From: Sclerotinia nivalis
Lineage: Eukaryota; Ascomycota; Leotiomycetes; Helotiales; Sclerotiniaceae
DNA: 64,000 nt
Direction of reading: 5' to 3'
NCBI GenBank assembly: GCA_029531795.1
Contig: JAPEIS010000002.1
Coordinates: 2,046,001 to 2,110,000 of the forward strand
The notes beneath the pieces were generated by a model, which saw only the letters and a list, made by a program, of their open reading frames with translations, ran no database searches and had not been told where the DNA came from. A program made the position numbers and the translations under genes. Below are positions 1 to 19,116 of this stretch, in pieces (position 1 is the first letter of the stretch; each line of letters starts with the position of its first letter).

Positions 1-73
1 GAATAACGATATAGATAGTTTGAATAGTAAAGCAATTTTCGATAATAAAGAAAATATAATTCAAATAAATAGT

Positions 74-238
74 TTATTCATTAGGATTAGTAATGAGGTT
101 TGATATCATTGAAGTATCCAATTCTGTTAGGATTTGTGTAATAGTAGGTCATTGGTCGAAGATTCGTTGGATTTCAGTATGAATTCCTTCGATAAAAGTA
201 GGAGTCGTATTATCAACAGATGTAAAATCGGAAACCAT
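74..238 (-). other. Short degenerate ORF, possible gene relic
   Basis: On the minus strand an ATG at 238 opens a frame that reads sensibly for 54 codons to a TAA at 74-76, but it is interrupted once by an in-frame TGA at 149-151 (codon 30). The residues on both sides look protein-like, with alternating acidic and hydrophobic residues and the phrase PTITQILTELDTSMISNL after the stop. A single TGG-to-TGA change would explain the break. I do not recognise a family, and the AT-rich surroundings make chance plausible. Confidence 0.2.
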
Positions 239-282
239 TGTAAAAAGAATTACAATTGTACAAAGTAATCGATAGGGAATTT

Positions 283-455
283 GCGATTATACAAAAACAA
301 TCAAAAACAGATACAAAAGTTTATAAATAAATACAATCGTATAAAAGCAATCAAGGATCAGAAGTTATACAAAAACAGATAAGAAATACGATTGTACAAA
401 AACAGGCGAATTACGATGACGCAAAAGCAATCGAAAATAGATACAGAAGTCTACA
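283..455. repeat. Diverged tandem repeat, AT-rich
   Basis: Three or so imperfect units of roughly 50-65 bp recur. Each holds variants of 'acaaaaacaatc', 'agatacaaaagt' and 'atacgattgtacaaaa'. The block lies in the AT-rich first 900 bases, which carry no convincing gene. From 460 to 1159 I see only AT-rich spacer, probably including the 3' UTR of the gene ending at 1160. Confidence 0.55.
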
Positions 456-1159
456 AATGATTTGGCAAGGCTAAATTACTTTGTAAAGTGATAGAACCTT
501 TGAAAAAGTAGTACAAATTATCATGGTAAAGGAAAAGGTATATGTAGGTTTGATTTATTGTTGTACTACAAGGAGGAGAAGAAGGTCAAGGAGGTGACCT
601 GACTATATAGAAGTGAGTGTATGTATGTGTGCTTAAGGCATATATGATCATGTGCAGGTGAAGGGAGATGAACCCGTAACAATTTTTATTATTCGTAAAA
701 AGGAAAATCTAGTTAAATGACTTTATTAAAGGATTCCAAAAAAAAATTTATATATGAAAAACATCGATTTGGAAGAGAAATATCTGTAGAAATAACTCTT
801 CAACTAAAAACTATAATAAAAGAAATATAATACCTTTTGTTGAGATTCTTCAGGTCTTTAAAATAGAATTTTTTGGGAGTGCTCTCTAATCCAATGGAGT
901 TATATATTGCCAATCTCGCCAAGGTTGTGGCACCTACCTACATATGAACTTCTGAAGGTCTCACCCTATGCAGGCGGAAAGATCTAGGATGTACGACCTT
1001 ATCTTGAAGTAAATATACTTTGTATTCATAAGTACCCATTATATATTTGTTCCATATTCGACTCCCAAGAACCGGTTAATCCCTTAGGTAGGTATAGGCA
1101 GGTATCTAATATATACAAATACAATAATAGGTTTACAACCATCCATATCCTCACTTCTA

Positions 1160-4100
1160 CTAAGAAAGAAGTTCTTTAATATCCTCAATTCGCTGTAATT
1201 TCTTTTCCTCATCACTCATCATACCCAGCGAACTCGCACTATCCAGAAACCATTAGCATCGCATTTCCAGTTCATACAAGCACAACAAGAACAAAGAAAA
1301 ATGAAGGGAAAGAAGGAACCACGAAACTCACATAAACCTCTTCCTCTCCTGTACCCTCAACATCCGTTCCTCTACACTCCCCTTCACAATAAACCTCTTA
1401 ACGAGCACCTCATCCACTTGACCCATTCGATGAACACGATCAATAGCCTGCGCCTCAACCGCAAAACTCCACCACGGATCCATCATAAAAACTCTTTTCG
1501 CCATCGTCAAATTAAGACCTACACCGCCCGCTCTCAAACTAAGGAGAAGTACTACACCTTTTTCACTATTTTTGAATTGTGTAAGGACTGCTGCTCGAGC
1601 TTTTTGAGCCATGGATCCATCAAGACGGAGGAAAGGGATTGAGGAACGAGTTAGGGCTGGTTCGATTAGAGAGAGGAAGGAAGTGAATTGGCTAAACACG
1701 ACGGATTTTGTAGATGGGGATTCTTTGCGGAGAGTTTTGAGGTGGGTTAAAAGAGCTGCGATTTTAGCGGATCCGTTTGAGCCGATTCGCTGGAGGCTTA
1801 TTTTTGGTTTCCCGTTTTTGCTTTCTGGATGACCTTCATCTTTTACTACTTCGAAGATATCATGTGAGTTGAGGAGTTCACGACAGCTGAAACAGCGAGG
1901 CGATTCGCCTTTGTCGGTTTGATGTTTGATGTAATCTAGTAGACATTTCTTACATGCTGAATGCCAGCATCCTGTAACGGTTTGTTCGATCATTGGTTCT
2001 TCGGAGCAGATGGGACATTCGTTTTCGGCTTCATCGCGGATCTGTTCGAGAACGTGCGCGCCGAAAATATTGGTATCGACTGCTTCTTCGTTAAGTTTGA
2101 ATCGCTCGATGAGGTTTTGAAGATCCATATCGTCTGAGAGACCACTTGCGGCGTCTGCCGCTTCAGCGGCATCTTCTTCATCTGCTACTAAGGTTTGGTT
2201 GCGGGTTAGAATGGGATGACAACATGATTGGCGCAGTCGGAGGATTTGGGCGAATATACTGGTATAGGCTTTGAGAACTGTGCCTGCTTCGATATTGGCT
2301 GAGAAAGTGCGCTTTGCTCTTGTGAAGATGTGATCATAGACTTCGCGTTCTGGTTCTGACAGCTCGATCTCGACGATATCGATAGTCTTCTTTGGTAGAG
2401 GAACTAAAGCTTCACCATTTGGTGTTTTCATGTCTTTTGTTCGACGAAGTACTAGAGGTTCAAGTACTGTTTGAACAACGTCCAGGGCACGCATAAACTC
2501 TTTGGATTCAAATGGGATTGTGATAAATGTTTTCCAGAAGGAGAAATTACTCCAAGGTTCAACTCTTAAAAATCGGACCAAGCTGAAAAGATCTTCTAAT
2601 CGATTGACAATGGGTGTACCAGTAAGTGCCCATCGATGCTCGGCAGCAATTTCATAGCCTAAAAGGTTTGGTTAGTATAAGGATTTCTCAAAATCTTTTG
2701 ATAGCAGCAAATGGCGAACATGCTGGGATACAAATAGGTGTCCAAGTTAACTTACATGCTTTCGCAGTTTTGGACTGCCTATTTTTAATATGATGAGCTT
2801 CGTCCAAAATCACCCGAAAGAATGAAAGGGAAAATAAACCTCCATGACTGCCTCTATCACCGTTCCTAGCAGTAACCTGATTGAATTCGGATAAAATAAC
2901 GCCATAACTCGTAATAACAACATTAGGAGCCGATGCCGCATTAGCCTCACAGCAAAGAGCCTGAAGATTTGCAGTTTTATCACTACCATAGTAAACAATA
3001 CTCTTCATAGTTCCATCCTTAGAAGCATTTTCGGCTTCACTTTGCCATTGAGCAAGAAGTGACATTGGTGCCACCACAAGAGTTGTGCAAGGAGCCCTTT
3101 CTACAGATGACGAATTGGCCGGAAGTCGAGGTAGACTATTCACGGATGTAGCTTTTGAGCGTTTCTCATCGAGCTGCAGAGCCACATCAGACTTATTTGA
3201 GTGGATAAGACTCATCATCTCGATAGTCTTCCCTAGACCCATCTCATCGGCAAGAATACCTCCAAGGCAATGTTGTTCTTGAAGAGGAAACTCCAAGGAA
3301 AGCGCTCCGGAATATGGATTGACATAGAATTTATCTTGATCAGCCACCCGAATAACCTCCTTATCATCCATGTCCTTCGTAGGCCAAGCATATTCTTCCC
3401 ACAGGGGATGCATTGAGGCTTCTCTATTATTATCTTTCTCATCACGTTCCTTCGCCATCATCCAATATAATGCTTGCTTTTGATATGGCCGTAAATCCAT
3501 CGCAAAACTTTCTGCTGGCTCAGCCTCGGGAGCATTGAAATCAAAGGATTGAGCTTTGCTGTATAAAGTGTCAAGTTGATCTTGCTCAAGTTCTTTTCCT
3601 TCCTCTGCTTCTTCAGACGGAGGAGTAGAGGCGCCGGAATCAGGGACCTTCGATTCGTCTTTATCATAATGTTCAGCTGCCTCCACGGCACTAAGAAGCC
3701 CCTGACGTTTATGTTTCGCTGTTGCTTCATTCGTTTGCGTGGGAAGCAGGTTAATCTCCTCAAATAATTTTACCAACGCAACCTGACGTAGCCTTAACTC
3801 CTTCTCTTCAGAACTTTCTTTCTCTTCGAAAAGACCAGTAGTTCGATTATCCGGTGCCTGAAAACCGCGACCTTCGAAAGCAGTCCTTAATAATGAGCAT
3901 CGGAGTTGGAGAAAGACAGTATCATTGGTACGAATTCTTTCTGGTGCATATACACATGTACCCTCAAACTTGCATATCCTTTGATCAATTAAGGTAGAAA
4001 CCCAGTTTGCGGTTTCCCGAGGAAGACGGCCCACTTCAAATACTTTCGAATTGGTAAAGCGTACAATGACATCGACACGCCGTGCTACTACACTATTAGG

Positions 4101-4778
4101 TTTTAGTAGTAGTTGTGCGACTGATGTTTTGCCTTTCCCTCTTCCAGCCGGTGCCTTGGGTGGTTGTATCTTTTGACGTTCTATCCGTACAACTTCGCCA
4201 TGCTTGATGAGATTTGTTCCACTCTTTGTAGCCCAGCCTCCAACCCCAAATGCTCCTATATACCGGTATTCTGGCATGATTCGATGCGGTGAGACTGTCC
4301 TCGACGAGGCGTTTGACTTTGGAGAGACTGGTTTGGAGCCGTTAACAGCACCGCCATTGGCAGACTTCATATAAGAACTGACGGTGCTTTTAGAGTTCGA
4401 CAAAGATAGATTGAGTCCCGAAACAATTGTAGACCGTTTCCAAGATCCATCAAAGTACATATTCACAGCCCTCTCGATATCATTCCCAGACGCTTCTCGT
4501 AGCCCCTTCAGTTCTTCTGAAGTAACTTTGTCGCCAATGAAGTTTTCGAACGTTTCCTGGTCGAATAAAGTCTGCGAATCTTCAGCAAGAGTTCTCCCTT
4601 CCCCGACTGGATCATCTTGAGGATCTTGTTCTGCGATTTTGTTTGTGGAACTCTCAATTGCTGCAGGCAGCGCGTCGATTTCGTCTGGTACATTTATCGC
4701 CTCCTGCCCTTGTGAAAACTCCAATCCCTCAGCCTTTTCTGTGAAGAATCTTCTTCTTTTCGCTGGAGGTCCCTCCAT
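1160..4778 (-). CDS. rad5: DNA repair protein Rad5 (HIRAN-SNF2-RING helicase/ubiquitin ligase)
   Basis: This gene encodes a Rad5/HLTF-family protein of 1142 residues. The family acts in error-free DNA damage tolerance, polyubiquitinating PCNA and remodelling stalled forks in the nucleus. Exons, in coding order, are 4778-2756, 2658-1332 and 1238-1160. The introns, 2659-2755 (97 bp) and 1239-1331 (93 bp), have GTAAGT and GTGAGT donors, and the second has a GCTAAT branch site. Visible domains are: a basic N-terminal KRRR; a UBA-like helix region near residues 85-115; a HIRAN domain near 173-300; an SNF2 ATPase with Walker A DEMGLGKT at about 511-518 and DEAH at 659-662; a C3HC4 RING from about 889 (CPICSEEP, CWHSACKKC); and the helicase C-lobe ending in VHRMGQVDEV. 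The last small exon restores the conserved tail IASSLGMMSDEEKK, which shows that the apparent stop after RKRFM lies inside an intron. The domain order is diagnostic, and length is normal for the family. Confidence 0.96.
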
Positions 4779-5119
4779 ATCTGCAAAGCTATGAGAATGT
4801 CAGGCGAATTAAATTCGTCATTTCAAGTTGAAAACCAAACAAAAGCAAGTGCAACTGAGTAATATGGTACTTGCTGATTTGATGGAAACGCGAAGTCACG
4901 CGATGGACGCGACAGGAAAATAATTTAGAATTCAGTGACGTCGGGATAAGAAGTTAAGGTTATCATCCTACCCTTGTCGATTATTTTGTCAATGATTTCA
5001 TTTCATCAATGAGTCCTGTCAATATATGTACCGTGTAATCATTCGGCAGTCGATATTTCAAGGGAAGACAATATTTACAGCCCATTCATGATCAAGTCAT
5101 TGTAGGAATATATATTCTG
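4779..5119. promoter_or_regulatory. Divergent promoter between rad5 and the NDUFAF6-like gene
   Basis: The 341 bp between two start codons that face away from each other must hold both core promoters and both 5' UTRs. It is AT-rich and contains a palindrome-like stretch around 'gaagtcacgcgatggacgcgac' near 4889-4910 with repeated CGCG cores. The cores could be a regulatory site (inference only). I saw no clear TATA element tied to either start. Confidence 0.5.
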
Positions 5120-6338
5120 ATGTACAAATCTCAAACTCTGCGACGGCTTCAAAGCTGTTCCAAGACATATATTGATTCGAGATGCGCCTATGCTACCACT
5201 CCTTATAGCACACCCGCGCCATATGCCTCCAGGTTGACGGAAGAAGATATCAATCGGGCCAGGACATATTGTTCCAATCTTATCCAGTTAGTCCTGCGAG
5301 TTCTGTGAGTTTTTCAAACCCTTATGTCTAATCGATTCTAGAAAATTTGATTCGCCATCATATACTCTACAGACCTTTATTCCTCCCTCAACGAGAGATG
5401 CCTACCTTTCAATTCGTGCTCTCAACATTGAATTAGCTCGAATACCAGATATTGTCTCGAATCCAACTGTCGGAGCACTGCGGATGCAATTCTGGCGAGA
5501 TAATTTGAATCGAACATTTGCGAATACACCTCCGAAAGAACCTGTCGCTATTCTTCTACATCATGCGCTCACATCTCTTCAATCGCGATATGATGGAATC
5601 AGCACAAGTGTGATGAAAGGATGGTTCATGAAAGTCATCAATACGAGGGAGCAATACATGGATAATCGACCCTACACAAATATGGATGCGGTTGAGATGT
5701 ACGCGGAGAATACATATTCTACATTAATGTATTTGACATTAGCAGCTTTACCTCTACAATCTATGGCAGCAGATCATGTTGCAAGTCATATTGGTAAAGC
5801 GGCTGGAATTGCTGCAGTCTTAAGAGGTTTGCCTCTGATAGCATTTCCGCCACCACCTAATCATCATAGCAACAATGCAGCTTTTGGGGGTGCTCTTGGT
5901 GGTAATGCTGGAAGTCGTCAAGGTGCAGTTGTTCTACCATTGGATGTTATGGCAGAAGCTGGTGTCAAAGAAGAAGATGTTTTAAGACATGGGGCTGAAG
6001 CCCCTGGGTTAAAAGATGCCATATTCACAGTGGCGACAAGAGCGAATGATCATTTGATCACCGCCAGGGAAATGTTGAAGAATCTCCAAGCAGGTAAAGA
6101 TGCTGACCACGAATTTGAGCATCAAGGTGAGGATAGTCACTACTATGCAGAAAGTGAAAACACCAAAGTTAGCGATATAGAAAGAGGATTTGGCGTCTTC
6201 ATGCAAGCAGTTCCTACGAGGTTATGGCTGGAAAAACTGGAAAAGCTGGATTTCGATATATTTAGGCCAGAGCTGCGGGCAAGAGAATGGAAGTTACCAT
6301 ACAAGGCATATTGGGCATATACTAGACGAAACCTTTGA
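5120..6338 (+). CDS. NDUFAF6-like squalene/phytoene synthase-fold protein, mitochondrial complex I assembly factor
   Basis: The predicted protein has 387 residues, from exons 5120-5286 and 5342-6338. It matches the NDUFAF6/Sicily branch of the squalene/phytoene synthase superfamily, whose members help assemble respiratory complex I and are not thought to make terpenes. Family hallmarks are YCSNLIQKFDSPSYTL just after the N-terminus, then ALRMQFWRDNLNRTF, a central VASHIGKAAGIAAVLRGLP and a C-terminal tryptophan-rich helix. The N-terminus (MYKSQTLRRLQSCSKTY) is basic, hydroxylated and lacks acidic residues, consistent with a mitochondrial presequence. The intron 5287-5341 uses donor GTTAGT. 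A second donor, GTGAGT at 5305, lies 18 bp downstream in the same phase and would add six residues (LVLRVL). I prefer the first because it aligns with the LVRK-RD spacing of homologues. Catalytic Asp-rich motifs of true synthases are not evident. Confidence 0.88.
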
Positions 6339-6679
6339 TGTAATAGTATTCACAATGAAGATTTTGAACCAATGATGCTTGATCCTGCTGCACCAAAATC
6401 CGTGCTTCAATTCTCACTTACTGAAGTCCCAAGCATTTGAAGATGTCGTTAATCCAAGTCATGTTTGCATTGACCTCAAAACTCCTGCAATGTGATTCTC
6501 CACCCAGCTCAATTTTCGACATTAATATCCAATCCAAATATCGACCTTGATAATGTCCGCCATGGAGTTAGTTATCCGATTCTTCAAAAAACCCTCCATC
6601 CATAGCTAGGTCAAAATAACCCTAATACCCCAAATCAACTATCCCATCCCAATCCCCAATTCCCACTTCAAACCCATCC

Positions 6680-6988
6680 TCAATATCTCCACCCAACACC
6701 TATCCTCTCACTCCCAGGCCCATATCTAGCATCCCTCTCTCCACACCTCCTATCCGCATACATTCCATTATTCCTACACTCCCACGAACAATACTCATTA
6801 ACATACTTTGGAAGAACATTCCAACGGTTCGGCAAACATTCATGCGGGAGTTCGAAGGGAAGACCCGGTCGTGCTAATTCTCGCGGGTCGTTGATGCGTG
6901 CTAGTTGTGCGTATAGAAGGTAACAATTGGATCCTGCATGGAGTGTGCGGTGCCCGCATAGAGGTTCTATGCTCCAGTAATTACACAT
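6680..6988 (-). CDS. Small Cys-rich hypothetical protein
   Basis: This is a single-exon ORF of 102 residues that converges on the preceding gene. It has seven cysteines and several histidines in a pattern suggestive of a metal-binding or disulfide-stabilised fold: MCNYW, LCGHRT, SNCYLLY, HECLPNRW, YCSWECRN and RRCGER. The first residues resemble the short fungal proteins that begin MC followed by CGH, but I cannot name the family. There is no signal peptide, so a secreted effector is unlikely. Length, composition and isolation from other genes favour a real gene; expression evidence would settle it. An intron-extended form is possible. Confidence 0.5.
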   Translation of the reverse strand: MCNYWSIEPLCGHRTLHAGSNCYLLYAQLARINDPRELARPGLPFELPHECLPNRWNVLPKYVNEYCSWECRNNGMYADRRCGERDARYGPGSERIGVGWRY

Positions 6989-7774
6989 TTTGCTTGGGTT
7001 TTGTTTGGTTCAGGCGAGATGTGGAATCTGGAATCTGAAAGCTGGAAGCTGGATAATGGATAATGGATGGGGATGGGGATGGAGGATGGAGATCAACTCG
7101 AATGGTTAGATAGATCACGATCACAGCTACAGTACAAGAGAAGAGAAGACTTCGGGATACAAAGCTACATAAGTATATTTATACAGGAAACACAGGCATG
7201 CATGATTTATGATTTCCCCCTAAAAGAGAAAACCCATCAATAACCAATGTATCACATTGGTTCTCTATCATATGAGTCTTCATTTGCTGTACGCAAAGAT
7301 AACTCTGAGTTGTAAGGCGGCTCATCATCCCCGGATATTCAAACGAAGCACTTAGACAAGAAATACCCCGATGACAAGCGAGAGGTCGCGAGCAGATAGT
7401 AGATTCTCAAATCGGAATTTAACCATGGAATTGATTGTGAAAAGGTGATGTTGATGCTTAAGTTTGGTACTTTCTGCAAACCTCAAACAGCTACACAAGA
7501 AGATGAGATGGTGGGACCCGTGTCAGCTGTTTGTTGAGCCTCTGACTGTGAAGGGGATTGTTTCATGCAGGGTAAGGAAAAAATGAGAAGATTGGGACGG
7601 CAAAGAGGATCTTTGTATTACCCTGATCGGAAGAAATAGTTTGCTAAGGATGGGTCACGGGAAGCTATGATCATGCTCAACGATTTTCAGAAACAATTTA
7701 GTAAGATTACAATTAGAATGTTTCAATTTCCAACAAATCTGGGTATAATGAAACGAGAAGATAGCACTTGAAAT
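6989..7774. other. Intergenic spacer
   Basis: No gene is supported here. The stretch includes the upstream region of the small Cys-rich gene, with G-rich 'ggatggggatggggatgg' at about 7065-7085, and the 3' flank of the alkaline phosphatase gene. Confidence 0.6.
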
Positions 7775-9694
7775 CTATTGTGGCAGGTTCTTCTTAAGTC
7801 TTTCCTCGTAATGTCCGAAATCCGGAACATCAGGCTTTGAGGCGACTGAGAGACTTTGACCACTAGCCTTCTTGCTGTTTAGCTCTGTTGTGATTGCATC
7901 AACGTCGACACTGAGATAATCCTTCAAAAATTTGCCAACCTCGATGTTCTCGTGGTTTCCACGAAGTAAATCAGCACCATAACCATAGATATTAACATCA
8001 ACGGCAGAGTGACCATGAGTTGACCAGCCGATTTGTGCTCTGCGGCTGATGATATCAGCAAATGCATAAGCAGAAAGAGCCGGGTTGCTAATTATGAGGT
8101 CGATCTCTTCATCAGTTGCGTCCATTACTCCAAGACCCCCCTCGACGAGTTCCTCTTTCACAAATCGTCTATGCGCAGCGTCTCCTTCGGTGGATGCCTC
8201 GGAAGCAATATAAGCCCGCAAAGCTCGAGAAAGATATTCTGAAGAATGGGAAGCATTTGCTAATACCTCGGGGTACCATAAATATTGCGGGTATGAAGGA
8301 TTGAGTTCTGAGTGTGAAATTAGCAAAGGGACATGTCCATGAAGAGCTGTTGTTATATCTTACGTCTGGCAACAGATAAACCTCCAGTTTCGTGGTCACT
8401 CGTAGAAACAAGGGCACCTTCGGTATCACTCTTGTCCAGGAAATCAATGACACTTCGGAAAGCTCGATCGTAGGCTAGTACTTCGTGAACCTGCGCAGCC
8501 TACAAACAACAGTCAGTCATGGCCCTTGTTGGGACAGGTCTTTCATCACTTCTTCTTCTGAAATCATCGATTGAAACTTACTGGGTCATTGCCATGGCCA
8601 GCATGATCAATTCGACTACCCTCGATCATAAGGAAGAATCCTTTCTCGCTATCTTTTGTTGCAGCTTCGAGTGCGGTCAAAGCTGTTCTTGCCATTTCAT
8701 CGAGAGAAGGGTAGATATCATTCATGTTTCGTCTATCAAGCTCGAAAGGAACATCTGTGTCAGAAAAGAGGCCTAACAATGGGAGCTTAACATTCTTTCC
8801 GAGCTTTAACTTGTCGAAGTCATTTCTGGTATCGATGTATGTCCACCCATATTTGTCTTGCGCTAATTTTGTGACATCACGACTATCAGCTCTGCAACTC
8901 GATTCTGATGTATTGGGTAAGAAGTGACAGCGTCCACCACCCAGCATTAAATCAACAACTCGATGCCCAAGAGGGTGCTCGCCAACCTCCTGTAAAGCTA
9001 TCGAGTCCTCCTGCAATCGATAATCAACGTGCGAGGCAAAGCAAGCGGGAGTCGCATCCGTTATATCTGTTGTAACAACCACTGGAGAAGTTAGCATTCC
9101 GATGGTTCCCTGAATTAATTTGGTACTTTGTCACCTACAGCCCGTTATGTAACCAGCCCTCTTCGCAGCTTCAAGTACAGTACCGCAAGGGCTATGATCT
9201 GGCAACATAGAAATAGCACCGTTATAGCTCTTCCTTCCACAACTGAATGCTGTAGCTCCTGCTGCACTGTCTGTGACAAGACTGCTGCTTGATCTCGTAC
9301 GCGATGATCCGATGAAATGTTGATCGAGTTGGAGAATATCATTGATGGGTAAATCCCCTTGAAATTGTCGGAAGCTTCTCGTCAAGCTCAAAGATGCCGG
9401 GCCCATTCCATCACTCATCATGAAAATGAGATTGCGCTTCCCATTTTGCTTCGTCTTCTTCGGGGCTTGATGGCTTTGCGATAATAGAACGCCTAGTACG
9501 ATGACAGCAGCAGTAGCAACAACAGCCCAAGTAAAGAGCCCGATCTCTCGCCAGAATCCAGGCCTCTTCGCTTCGTAGGAATTCTTTCGTCGATTACCAA
9601 GAAGGGCATCGTCTTCGGCAGCAGCTCTTTCTTCGGAATTAGAGGAAGAAGGTCGCCCTGACGCGAAAAGCGGGCTGTTATTATTCGGCGCCAT
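7775..9694 (-). CDS. pho8: Vacuolar alkaline phosphatase, Pho8 type
   Basis: The protein of 574 residues is encoded by four exons: 9694-9139, 9081-8582, 8499-8364 and 8307-7775. Introns are 57, 82 and 56 bp, with GTAGGT, GTAAGT and GTAAGA donors. It is a type II membrane phosphatase: a cytosolic Ser/Asn-rich tail (1-50), one membrane anchor at about 52-71 and a lumenal alkaline phosphatase domain. Metal and catalytic motifs are present: MMSDGMGP with Asp95, VTDSAAGATAFSCG with the phosphoserine nucleophile at 143, MIEGSRIDHAGHGND, STSDHETGGLS and the late STHGHSAVDV. Splicing restores the family sequences GYITGLVVTT and ARQLNPSYP at junctions 1 and 3. In yeast Pho8 sits in the vacuole membrane, is processed by vacuolar proteases and is induced on phosphate starvation. 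No PHO-type site was identified upstream. Confidence 0.95.
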
Positions 9695-10700
9695 TGATTA
9701 TTGCGCTGAGAGTATTAGGTTGTAGTATGTACAAGTAGAAGATATCTATGATTGAAGAATATAAATCCGCGGACAGAAACCTACCGCTGGGATTGGCAAC
9801 TTGATGTTGAGACAGAGCTCACGCGGCAGGGCAATGAGTCAACGCGCTGTTTTGTCTGGGCAACCAACATACATCGGTATCGGTGTACAAGGAGTGACAG
9901 ACATTCGCAATACAAACCAAAGTATAAATCCAAGTCAGGACATGATTATTCAATTTCCGAGAATCTGCTAAAGATAACACTACCTACCTGATAAGACCTA
10001 ACCTTAATAAAATTTTATGATCGGTGAGATAGTTTCTCTTTAATGCAATAAGGTCGCACAAATTATGTGAACAATCAGCTTGGGTGGTTTTGAGCGCTAC
10101 ACACGGATCACAATTCCGACGAAATATGATGACTTTTGAGATTTAAGCATTTGGAAAGCGATTTATACCACCATTCGAGACTAGATTTACTGTATTGGGA
10201 TTTGCGACATAAATTATGTAGAATAGGGCTGTTCGAATCAACCTGATATCACGATACCACAAATTGAAGGCCACAACATTCCATATTAATGAAATCTATG
10301 CATAGTTCAAATAGGCTGCTGGGGCTGGATTCAAGAGTCTGTCATGGCTCGGTATTGGGGATGTACATCTTCGCGAATGCCTGGCTTGTCGAATGGAACT
10401 AATGATGGGATGAAACAACCGGCTCACGTACTCGTAAATAATGTCGAACATTTCTTTGCAAGATTTTTATAATTGCTCGAAAAACCTGATCATTTGTCTG
10501 CTTCACTAACCGGTGAACAGATCCAAATCGAGCCCCGTTCACTTTGCGCATTCTGACGCCAACCTCACAATGGACAAGCACTCAGTATAGTCGAAGCTCA
10601 TGAATTTCGTGGAAGCCCTGAGATTTATACAGCTATTTCCTGCTGCGATTCATCCAGCCTTCCCAGTCGAACACCAAAGGACCCAGAACTAATCAACCGC
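9695..10700. other. Intergenic spacer upstream of pho8 and downstream of L34
   Basis: About 1 kb holds only short ORFs without coding character. The left part must contain the pho8 promoter. The right part is the L34 3' flank. No repeat or RNA gene was recognised. Confidence 0.6.
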
Positions 10701-11312
10701 TTAACGCTTCTTTTGTTGAGACTCCTTGAGAACCTTCTTGACAATCTTCTGCTCCTCGATCAAGAAAGCTCTGACAATGCGATCTCTAACGCAGTTGGCA
10801 CATCTTGATCCTCCGTAGGCACGTTGAACGGTCTTCTTTGGGCGGGAGATTTGGGAGTATTCGCGGGGTCGGAGAGCAGGGATCTAAAGAAAATGAATTA
10901 GCATTTCGATCACCATTCATGTGACCAAATATCCATCATAATGAAGTGTCGCCGCTTTCCAGAGCCCGGAAGCCATATATTGGCGGTCGCTAAGTAACAA
11001 TTGGATATGTAGATAGATGCCTCGCGCTTGTATCCTCCATTGCTGAGCCACTTTCGAGTTTCCGCGTTTCCTTGCAAACCATCGAGAAATATTAACTTAC
11101 ACCTGGCAACTTGATTCCACAGTCACCGCACTTTGGTGCAGTACCGGCCTTCTTGATGTGGAGGTAACGAAGCTCGCCGCCGGGAGTCTTAATAACTCTG
11201 ACCTTGTTGGATCGAGTGTTGTATCTATTTCAATCAATATATGGCTTTTCGAACAATAGATAATTGAGACTCACGGGTTTCGGCGTCTGTAGGTCAATCT
11301 GTTGGACGGCAT
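10701..11312 (-). CDS. rpl34: 60S ribosomal protein L34 (eL34)
   Basis: This is a large-subunit ribosomal protein of 114 residues, assembled by hand from three exons: 11312-11275, 11224-11101 and 10883-10701. Introns are 50 and 217 bp. The start is fixed by the family N-terminus [19 protein letters not shown], which spans the first junction. The middle exon gives [18 protein letters not shown] and a zinc-ribbon-like CGDCG pair. The last exon gives [19 protein letters not shown], the second Cys pair CANC and a basic tail ending QQKKR. The exons are too short to appear as long ORFs. The second intron is long for this genome and could host a small RNA, but I found no convincing C/D or H/ACA boxes. 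The gene is transcribed away from prp8. Confidence 0.95.
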
Positions 11313-11698
11313 ATTGGCGAATTTCTGGTTCGGTGGTCGATTGAAGTCGTTGGTGTTGTCGATGGATCTTGAGTTTTCAATCAATTTCGAAAAACTCTGG
11401 GTGCGTCGATATTTCGCTAGAGCTATTGCGAATATGGCTAGACCAAAAAATTGAAATCATTAATGCCTCATACTTACATAATCAAAATATTCAGGCAGCC
11501 AACTAAAATTTAAAGATTTATCAAATGGGTGCGCTAGCGGGCCTTACCTTGAGCTCTGAGTAGTGTTAAAATTTATCTAAACGCGCTCGCGATTGTCAAC
11601 ATATCCACCCACTTTATATCCATCAAAAATAAAGTGAAGTTTCATTCAGAAGGGGACTTTTTGATGGAATTTGGGACTCGGTACCCAAGACATTAAAA
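11313..11698. promoter_or_regulatory. Divergent promoter between rpl34 and prp8
   Basis: A ribosomal protein gene and a core splicing-factor gene share a 386 bp intergenic region with opposed starts. It is AT-rich near the middle ('cttacataatcaaaatattcagg') with a GC-richer patch 'gggtgcgctagcgggcc' at about 11526-11543. No specific operator is claimed. Confidence 0.5.

Positions 11699-19116
<7,418 letters not shown>

Noticed and set aside
10230..10245. GTTCGAATC word resembling a tRNA B-box
   Set aside because: No matching A-box, no acceptor stem and no anticodon arm in the flanks. The similar word at 24634-24642 also fails.
10884..11100. Possible intronic snoRNA in the 217 bp rpl34 intron
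   Set aside because: A partial C-like ATGATGG is present, but no proper D box or terminal stem was found.
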